Below, in pieces: positions 6,273-9,917 of a stretch of DNA of 9,917 bases. Position numbers and translations under genes: made by a program. Source of the DNA: JALZAH01 sp051000755. Lineage in GTDB: Bacteria > Actinomycetota > Acidimicrobiia > Acidimicrobiales > Palsa-688. The DNA lies in assembly GCA_051000755.1 (NCBI GenBank), contig JBPCNZ010000139.1, positions 1 through 9,917 on the forward strand, written 5' to 3'. The stretch's first letter is position 1; every line of letters starts with the position of its first letter. The notes beneath the pieces are model-generated. The model was not told where the DNA came from. It did no database searches and saw only the letters and a list, made by a program, of their open reading frames with translations.

Positions 6273-7813
6273 CGGCCTTCGGGTACCTCCGCCTTCAACC
6301 AGTCGAGCTTGTGATTGCGGACCAGGGCGTTCATGGTCCCGTCCACATGGTCGAGGTCGCAGGCCAGAGCGTCGTCGTCGGCGCCGTCGTAGTCACCGAT
6401 GACCTCGGCGAAGCGGGCGGCCACCTTCTTGGACTCGGCGATGCTGCGGGAGAACGCCACTGCCCGGCGCATCGGTGCGGGGTCGGTTTCGAAGCCGCTC
6501 CGCCCGTCAGCCATGGCCTGATCGGTGCGTTTGGCCAGGCCGTTCCAGCAGCCGACGATCTTGGCCGCGTCGTCGAGGTTGAACTCGTTGTTCTCATCGG
6601 CCAGCTGGGACTGGAGGGACGAGGCCAGGTGGTCCTGGTCGACGGTGAGGATCAGCACCCGGTAGTCGGTGAGCAGGTCCTCGCCCACCGCCTGCCCGAA
6701 GCCCAGGCGATGAAACTCCGGGCCGTAGACAGCCTCGTCGTCCATGGATGCCAGGACCGCCTCGTTCTCGAGGGCGGCGGCCTTGGTGTCGGGACTGAAC
6801 AGGCGGGGAGTGGCGGTCATGTACAGCCGCCGATCGGCTCCGATCACCGCGTCGTCGTGCACCTTGACGAACTGCGATTCGTCCTCACCGGCCAGGGTGA
6901 CCCCGGTGGTGCGATGGGCCTCGTCGCAGACAACCAGGTCGAAGCGGCCCAGGCCCCCGGCCTGAGCGGCGGAGATGACATCGATGGACTGGTAGGTGGA
7001 AAACACCACCACCAGCGGTTCGTCCGAGTCATCCGAAGCGCTGATCTGAGCGACAAGCTTCGCCGGGTCGGTGGTGGCCGGCAGGGCCAGGTCAACGGCG
7101 GAGAGGTCCTCGGCGGAGCGGGTCACCTTGCGGTCCGAGCACACCGCGAAGCTGCGCATGCCGGCATGGCACTGGGCACTCCATTCCCGCAGGCTCTGCG
7201 ACAGCAGGGCGATCGAGGGGACGAGGAACAGGACCCTCGTGGTCTCCTCCTCGGCCTTGGCCCGGGCCAGCTCCTCGGCGATCTTCAAGGCCGTGAACGT
7301 CTTGCCCGTTCCGCAGGCCATGATCAGCTTGCCTCGGTCGTGGGTCTCGAAGCCGTCGAGGACGGCCTCGATGGCCGCACGCTGATGGGGTCGGGGCTGC
7401 TGGCGGTCCTCGAGCCGCAGGTGGGGTTCCGTTCGCCCGGCCGGCCACGCCTCGTCCCAGCGGATACGGCTGGCGGCCAGGTCGGCCAGACCGATCCGGG
7501 CCACGGGGATGTGCTGGCCCTCGAGGGCGTCCTCGGCGTTCCGTCCCCAGAGGTCCGTGGTCGAGATGATCATCCGCGACGTGAACGGAGCCTTGCCCGA
7601 CGCGGTGAAGAACGAATCGATGTCGGCCTTGGCCAGGGTGTGGTTGGGGTCGTAGAACTTGCACTGCACGGCGCAGTACCCGCCGTCGTTGGTCTCCACC
7701 ACGAGGTCGATGCCGGTGTCGCCCTTGCGGTTGTTGTCCGGCCACTCCGACCACCGCCACACCTTCGAGAACTTCTCGGCGTAGATCGGCTCGGCCCGGA
7801 GGTACTCAACCAT
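5969..7813 (-). CDS. Fragment 1 of the Type ISP gene: Mrr-like nuclease and helicase motor
   Basis: This is the longest open piece of the broken gene that begins with ATG. Similarity already starts upstream in this frame (LGTSFERL, just before 7813), so the ATG is not the native start. The nuclease domain shows GDTGIDLVVE (Asp36) and VQCKF (Gln50, Lys52), the D...QxK arrangement of Mrr/PD-(D/E)XK nucleases. The helicase follows: PHQRAAIEAVLDGF at the Q-tip, Walker A ACGTGKT at about 166-172, Walker B DEAH at 297-300, motif III TATP at 333-336, and EGVDIP at about 526-531 (motif V). After that, at about 6221, the reading turns into unrelated Ser/Pro/Thr-rich sequence until the stop at 5969, so only the first ~530 residues are genuine. 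Alone it would be a nuclease with an incomplete motor, lacking the motif VI arginines. Confidence 0.8.
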   Translation of the reverse strand: MVEYLRAEPIYAEKFSKVWRWSEWPDNNRKGDTGIDLVVETNDGGYCAVQCKFYDPNHTLAKADIDSFFTASGKAPFTSRMIISTTDLWGRNAEDALEGQHIPVARIGLADLAASRIRWDEAWPAGRTEPHLRLEDRQQPRPHQRAAIEAVLDGFETHDRGKLIMACGTGKTFTALKIAEELARAKAEEETTRVLFLVPSIALLSQSLREWSAQCHAGMRSFAVCSDRKVTRSAEDLSAVDLALPATTDPAKLVAQISASDDSDEPLVVVFSTYQSIDVISAAQAGGLGRFDLVVCDEAHRTTGVTLAGEDESQFVKVHDDAVIGADRRLYMTATPRLFSPDTKAAALENEAVLASMDDEAVYGPEFHRLGFGQAVGEDLLTDYRVLILTVDQDHLASSLQSQLADENNEFNLDDAAKIVGCWNGLAKRTDQAMADGRSGFETDPAPMRRAVAFSRSIAESKKVAARFAEVIGDYDGADDDALACDLDHVDGTMNALVRNHKLDWLKAEVPEGRCRILSNARCLSEGVDIPPSMPCCSSTPATLSSTWCSPSGGSCASPRASATATSSSRSGSPRTSRRTRRWGTTGATRSSGRSSRPSEPTTTASTPPSTAST

Positions 7814-7833
7814 CAGCCGCTCGAAGCTCGTAC

Positions 7834-7841
7834 CTAGCTAG
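7834..7841. repeat. CTAG tandem duplication that breaks the restriction gene
   Basis: The + strand reads CCTAGCTAGCTCC. On the gene strand, GAG CTA G is followed by a second CTAG and then GT ACG AGC. With one CTAG the frame reads STSELGTSFERL, which matches the family. With two, the frame moves by +1 and soon stops. The extra four bases are therefore an insertion relative to the functional gene. A four-base duplication of CTAG fits an excision footprint of an insertion sequence with 4-bp target duplications of the YTAR kind, replication slippage, or an artefact. Confidence 0.6.
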
Positions 7842-7963
7842 CTCCGAGGTGGATCGGGCGCCCCGGCGGATGGCGTCCAGCACATCGTCAACCGTCGTGG
7901 TCGTCACCGCCGATGTCCCCCCGAATACCTGGCCAAGTCACGGCCGACGCTAGTGCCGCGTTG

Positions 7964-8003
7964 CTACCCTCGGGCGGGTGTTCGTCTCCTGGCCCGAGGG
8001 TAG
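7964..8003. promoter_or_regulatory. 12-bp perfect inverted repeat in the divergent intergenic region
   Basis: CTACCCTCGGGC at 7964-7975 is matched by its exact reverse complement GCCCGAGGGTAG at 7992-8003, with a 16-base loop. It lies between the restriction gene (start 7907, leftward) and the secreted-protein cassette (start 8048, rightward), so a terminator role is unlikely. It may be an operator or a leader-RNA hairpin upstream of the rightward genes. No promoter boxes can be assigned with confidence. Confidence 0.5.
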
Positions 8004-8011
8004 GCCTACCC
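7998..8011. promoter_or_regulatory. 14-bp perfect palindrome GGGTAGGCCTACCC
   Basis: This is a perfect palindrome without a spacer, the form of a dimeric repressor site. Its left half GGGTAG is also the end of the right arm of the 12-bp inverted repeat, and its right half CTACCC is a third copy of the same hexamer (7964-7969, 7998-8003 inverted, 8006-8011). It is centred about 43 bases before the ATG at 8048, a plausible operator position. The regulator is unknown. Confidence 0.45.
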
Positions 8012-8047
8012 CTGGTCGAGCCCACGCCAGTGGGATACAACGGAGCC

Positions 8048-8296
8048 ATGGGACTCTACGTGGCAGCCAACCTGGGTTCACTGCAGGAGGCCGCTGGCGC
8101 GCTGGGGGGTGCGGTGGACCCAGGCCGCCACGCCGAACAGGGCTTGTCGCTGGGCGACGCCGGAGCAGACGACGCCGTCAACCAGTTCGCCGGCGCCCTG
8201 CACGGCTACGCCGCCGGCCTCGCCGATGCCGCCCGTCGAGGAGCCGGCTCCCTGCAGGGGTATGCGGTCAGCTTCCGGCAGGCCGACGGCGGCTGA
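8048..8296 (+). CDS. Small EspC/WXG-like secretion-associated protein
   Basis: This 82-residue, Ala/Gly-rich helical protein begins MGLYVAANLGSLQEAAGALG and ends LQGYAVSFRQADGG. It has the size and amphipathic two-helix pattern (helix, loop around DDAVNQFAGAL, helix with YAAGLADAARRGAGSL) of the small proteins encoded just ahead of type VII (ESX) secreted toxins in actinobacteria, such as EspC-like proteins. These usually pair with the N-terminal helices of the next protein and help its export. No WxG motif or clear YxxxD/E export signal is visible, so the assignment rests on size, composition and context. The ATG at 8048 has GGAG at 8042-8045, only two bases away, which is short. A GATACA box at 8034-8039 would place transcription start close to the ATG, so a leaderless message is possible. 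The stop TGA (8294-8296) overlaps the next start, implying translational coupling. Confidence 0.6.
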   Translation: MGLYVAANLGSLQEAAGALGGAVDPGRHAEQGLSLGDAGADDAVNQFAGALHGYAAGLADAARRGAGSLQGYAVSFRQADGG

Positions 8297-9798
8297 TGGG
8301 GACCGTCGGCGGTGATCCGCAGGGGGCGCGCTGCCTGGCCAGCTCGTGGGGCAACCGGGCCGCGGCCGCAGGTGCCCAAGGAGCGGGGGTGTCCCAGGCC
8401 TCGTCGATGCTCGGGTCGGACGCCTTCAGCGGGGGTGCCGGCGACCAGACCCGCAGCTTCCTCTCGGAGTTGGGAGCAGCCAGCTCGGCGGTGGCCCCCG
8501 CCTACGCCCGGGTGGCGGCGTACCTGCCGCGGGTGGCCGCCGCCATCGAGGAGGCCCAACAGGCCGAGCGGGCCCGCCAGAAGGCACAGGACGACGTGAC
8601 CGTCGCCGAGGCCCGCCACGCCCAGGCCGAGTTGCAGGTGACGATCGCATCCGCAGCGGTCAACGCCGCGTCGGCCGGATCGTCGCCGTTGGGGCCGTCG
8701 CTCGGTTCGGTCGTGGGTGCGCCCGCCGGTCCCAGCCCGGCCCAACTCCAGGCCTTGACCGTGGCCCAGCAGGAGTTGCAGCACGCGGCGCGGCTCCTCG
8801 AAGAGGCCCAGCGGGCGTTTCAGGCCGCCGACCGCCATTTTCAGGAGGCGGACCGTCGCCGCTCGAGCATGCTCAGGGCCTTTGCCGCCCTGTGCCGGGA
8901 AGAGGCGGCCGTCGCCCGGCGGGCCATCCCCGAACCGCCGATGCCCACGTTCGGTCTCCTGAGCACGCTGGGATTCTCCGTGTTCCAGAGGGCCGGGTTC
9001 TTGGCTGAGGCCAACATCATCGCCAAGCTGCCGCAGCTGGTCGCCACCGAAGCGGCCCGGGGTCAGCTTCTCCAGGTTGCCGCCGCTGTCGAGCACCAGG
9101 ACTGGGGACGCATCAACGGGTTGCTGTATCCTGCGCCAAAGGCGGCCCACCACAACGGCGGTAGCAACATCCTGGGGAGCATCCTCGGCGGCGCTGGTGA
9201 CGTCCTCAATGCGGTGGGAGGAGCAGCGGGCAGCCTCCTCAAGGGTGGCGTCGAGGGAACCGTGAGCCTCGGCGGCGACCTCGTGCACATAGGCCTGCAC
9301 CCGGTCAAGACGGTGGAGGGTTTCGTCGCCGCCGTCCAGCACCCGGGCCAGCTCATCTCCAACCTGGTCGACATCAAGGGGCTCGAACGCAACCCCTTCG
9401 AGTGGGCCGGCCAACTCGTGCCGAGCATCGCTGCGGCCTACTTCACCGACGGGGCGTCTGCCTCAGCCACCAAGGCGTCGGCTCTGGCGGGCGATGCACG
9501 GCTGGCGACGGAGGGCTCCCTCGCCGCCGCCCGCCGTGCCGCCCCCGACTTCTCCGCCATGGCGCCCAACCTGGCCGCGGCCAACCTTCACAGCGATCAG
9601 GCCCTGCGCCTCGACCAGCTCGCCGCTCGACGCCAGGCTCTCGAGGGGGCCCTGACCAAGGGCGGTACGATCACGGACCGCGCCGGCCTGGCCGCCGCGG
9701 CCCACCCCAGCGAGCCGTGTTCGTCAGACAGCGGCTCGCCGGCCCTCCCGGGACTCGTGGTCGGCCACGGCGCCGAGCACGCGTTTCGCTCTAGCTAG
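8296..9798 (+). CDS. Putative type VII-secreted polymorphic toxin scaffold, toxin domain apparently lost
   Basis: The ATG at 8296 overlaps the previous stop (TGATG) and opens a 500-residue protein. Residues 1-95 form a helical N-terminal domain with SSWGNRAAAAGAQGAGVSQA and AFSGGAGDQTRSFLSELG, resembling WXG-like targeting domains of actinobacterial secreted toxins. Residues 80-120 and 150-210 are coiled-coil segments rich in Glu, Gln, Arg and Ala, separated by a Ser/Gly/Pro linker. Residues 285-335 are Gly-rich and hydrophobic (NILGSILGGAGDVLNAVGGA). HPVKTVEGFVAAVQHPGQLI and RNPFEWAGQLVPSIAAAYFT at about 335-384 are typical of the pre-toxin region of such proteins. In that class a toxin domain of about 100 residues follows. 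Here the end (residues 470-500) is unlike anything known to me, overlaps an opposite-strand gene and stops at a CTAGCTAG. I infer a truncated or orphan scaffold without its toxin or immunity gene. An earlier start in this frame exists from 7978 but overlaps the partner gene and is rejected. Confidence 0.6.
   Translation: MGTVGGDPQGARCLASSWGNRAAAAGAQGAGVSQASSMLGSDAFSGGAGDQTRSFLSELGAASSAVAPAYARVAAYLPRVAAAIEEAQQAERARQKAQDDVTVAEARHAQAELQVTIASAAVNAASAGSSPLGPSLGSVVGAPAGPSPAQLQALTVAQQELQHAARLLEEAQRAFQAADRHFQEADRRRSSMLRAFAALCREEAAVARRAIPEPPMPTFGLLSTLGFSVFQRAGFLAEANIIAKLPQLVATEAARGQLLQVAAAVEHQDWGRINGLLYPAPKAAHHNGGSNILGSILGGAGDVLNAVGGAAGSLLKGGVEGTVSLGGDLVHIGLHPVKTVEGFVAAVQHPGQLISNLVDIKGLERNPFEWAGQLVPSIAAAYFTDGASASATKASALAGDARLATEGSLAAARRAAPDFSAMAPNLAAANLHSDQALRLDQLAARRQALEGALTKGGTITDRAGLAAAAHPSEPCSSDSGSPALPGLVVGHGAEHAFRSS
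9710..9739 (-). terminator. 8-bp perfect stem-loop at the convergent gene ends
   Basis: GCGAGCCG at 9710-9717 and CGGCTCGC at 9732-9739 pair perfectly around a 14-base loop, which contains the stop codon of the minus-strand gene (9724-9726). The position fits a bidirectional or leftward 3'-end hairpin. There is no T-run, so its terminator role is tentative. It also sits where the plus-strand protein loses resemblance to its class. Confidence 0.3.
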
Positions 9799-9917
9799 AT
9801 CGTCATTGCCGGGGCCGCCACGAGGGATGAGAATGGTGGTGTCCGGCAAAGCACGGTTCTCCTTGGTGCGGGTGAGCCCGATAGCTAGATTGATGCGGGG
9901 GCCTTCTCGGTACCACG
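9724..9917 (-). CDS. C-terminal end of an unrecognised protein, 5' part beyond the window
   Basis: On the minus strand one frame is open from the window edge (9917) to a TGA at 9726-9724. Its ~63 residues read WYREGPRINLAIGLTRTKEN, then RALPDTTILIPRGGPGNDDL, and end in ARAKRVLGAVADHESREGRRAAV-like helical sequence. The composition, with alternating hydrophobic residues, an RxxLPDTTILIPRGGPG segment and a charged C-terminal helix, looks like real protein rather than antisense. The sense frame opposite it from 9799 to the window end is rich in Arg, Pro and Ser, as shadows usually are. I do not recognise the family. It overlaps the last 75 bases of the plus-strand toxin-like gene tail to tail. 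Two Leu-Ala pairs use the rare CTA codon, inside CTAG tetranucleotides. It is partial, so its start and regulation are unknown. Confidence 0.5.
   Translation of the reverse strand, partial: WYREGPRINLAIGLTRTKENRALPDTTILIPRGGPGNDDLARAKRVLGAVADHESREGRRAAV
9791..9798. repeat. Second CTAGCTAG repeat, at the end of the toxin-like gene
   Basis: CTAGCTAG appears here exactly as at 7834-7841 and supplies the TAG stop of the plus-strand gene. A single CTAG in a matching TAGCTAGAT context lies at 9882-9890. If one CTAG were removed, the plus-strand frame would stay open to the window end and the minus-strand gene would shift frame. It is not clear whether this copy is also an insertion. Confidence 0.4.

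Larger units (their letters stand above)
3059..7907 (-). pseudogene. Type ISP restriction-modification enzyme (nuclease-helicase-methylase-specificity), frameshifted
   Basis: One gene spans these 4.85 kb and would encode about 1,614 residues if three indels were repaired, close to the size of single-chain Type ISP enzymes such as LlaGI and LlaBIII. Those enzymes methylate one strand of an asymmetric site and otherwise translocate on DNA and cleave when two enzymes collide. Domain order is complete: Mrr-like nuclease, SF2 helicase motor, helical coupler, gamma-type N6-adenine methylase (DPFTGTG, NPPY), and target recognition ending in the typical TVSVETMRIV helix. The start is placed at GTG 7907, which gives MTTTTVDDVLDAIRRGARS and then, after removal of a CTAG duplication, LGTSFERLMVEYLRAEP. 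G-rich bases at 7917-7922 (minus strand) lie nine bases upstream as a weak ribosome site. Breaks are at 7834-7841 (CTAG twice), near 6221 (one base lost) and near 4366-4371 (one base gained). All key catalytic motifs remain, so the loss is recent, or the indels are sequence errors. Confidence 0.88.

Noticed and set aside
5022..6314. 430-residue open frame on the + strand opposite the methylase
   Set aside because: It is antisense to conserved methylase and coupler sequence, rich in Gly, Asp and Val in the way GC-rich shadows are, and has no recognisable domain.
6311..7837. 508-residue open frame on the + strand opposite the helicase
   Set aside because: It covers the complement of Walker A, DEAH and TATP motifs that are clearly coding on the minus strand. 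Its length is a GC-bias effect.
8206..9414. 402-residue open frame on the - strand opposite the effector gene
   Set aside because: The + strand has a translationally coupled start and a structured domain pattern. The minus frame is Gly/Arg-rich shadow sequence.
1..9917. CRISPR arrays, tRNA or rRNA genes
   Set aside because: I saw no regularly spaced repeats, cloverleaf-like sequence or conserved rRNA segments on either strand.

Overview
The window is GC-rich DNA with dense coding on both strands and the codon bias of an actinomycete. Several genes point the same way: an ECF42-type sigma factor with a C-terminal helical extension, a tiny arginine/lysine-rich protein resembling the actinobacterial ribosomal protein bL37, and a two-gene cassette resembling type VII (ESX) secretion substrates. 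I place it in the Actinomycetota. Anything finer would be a guess.

Layout. (1) Bases 1-884 hold the C-terminal three quarters of an ECF42 sigma factor on the + strand. (2) Bases 1018-1547 are a decayed Nramp-type metal transporter with two internal deletions and at least one frameshift. (3) Bases 1631-2476 are an intact fumarylacetoacetate hydrolase (FAH) family enzyme. (4) Bases 2454-2823 on the - strand are the frameshifted C-terminal stub of an alpha/beta hydrolase. (5) Bases 2961-3047 (-) encode a 28-residue bL37-like ribosomal protein, followed by a GC-rich hairpin. (6) Bases 3059-7907 (-) are one very large Type ISP restriction-modification gene: Mrr-like nuclease, SF2 helicase, N6-adenine methylase and target-recognition domain in one chain, about 1,614 residues when repaired. 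It is broken at three places: a CTAG tandem duplication near the start, a one-base loss inside the helicase, and a one-base gain between methylase and specificity domain. (7) Bases 7908-8047 are a divergent intergenic region with a 12-bp inverted repeat that shares an arm with a 14-bp perfect palindrome. (8) Bases 8048-9798 (+) are a two-gene cassette: an 82-residue EspC/WXG-like protein whose stop codon overlaps the start of a 500-residue polymorphic-toxin-like protein. The larger protein seems to have lost its toxin domain. (9) From 9917 back to 9724 (-) runs the C-terminus of an unrecognised gene that overlaps the toxin-like gene tail to tail.

Taken together this looks like a decaying accessory or conflict island: a large restriction enzyme back to back with a putative secreted-effector cassette, next to a housekeeping-like stretch whose transporter and hydrolase are pseudogenes. 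No new system is proven here. The observations most worth checking are the CTAGCTAG duplications at 7834 and 9791, whether the restriction gene's frameshifts are biological or assembly errors, the nested inverted repeats between the two conflict genes, and the micro-gene directly downstream of the restriction gene.
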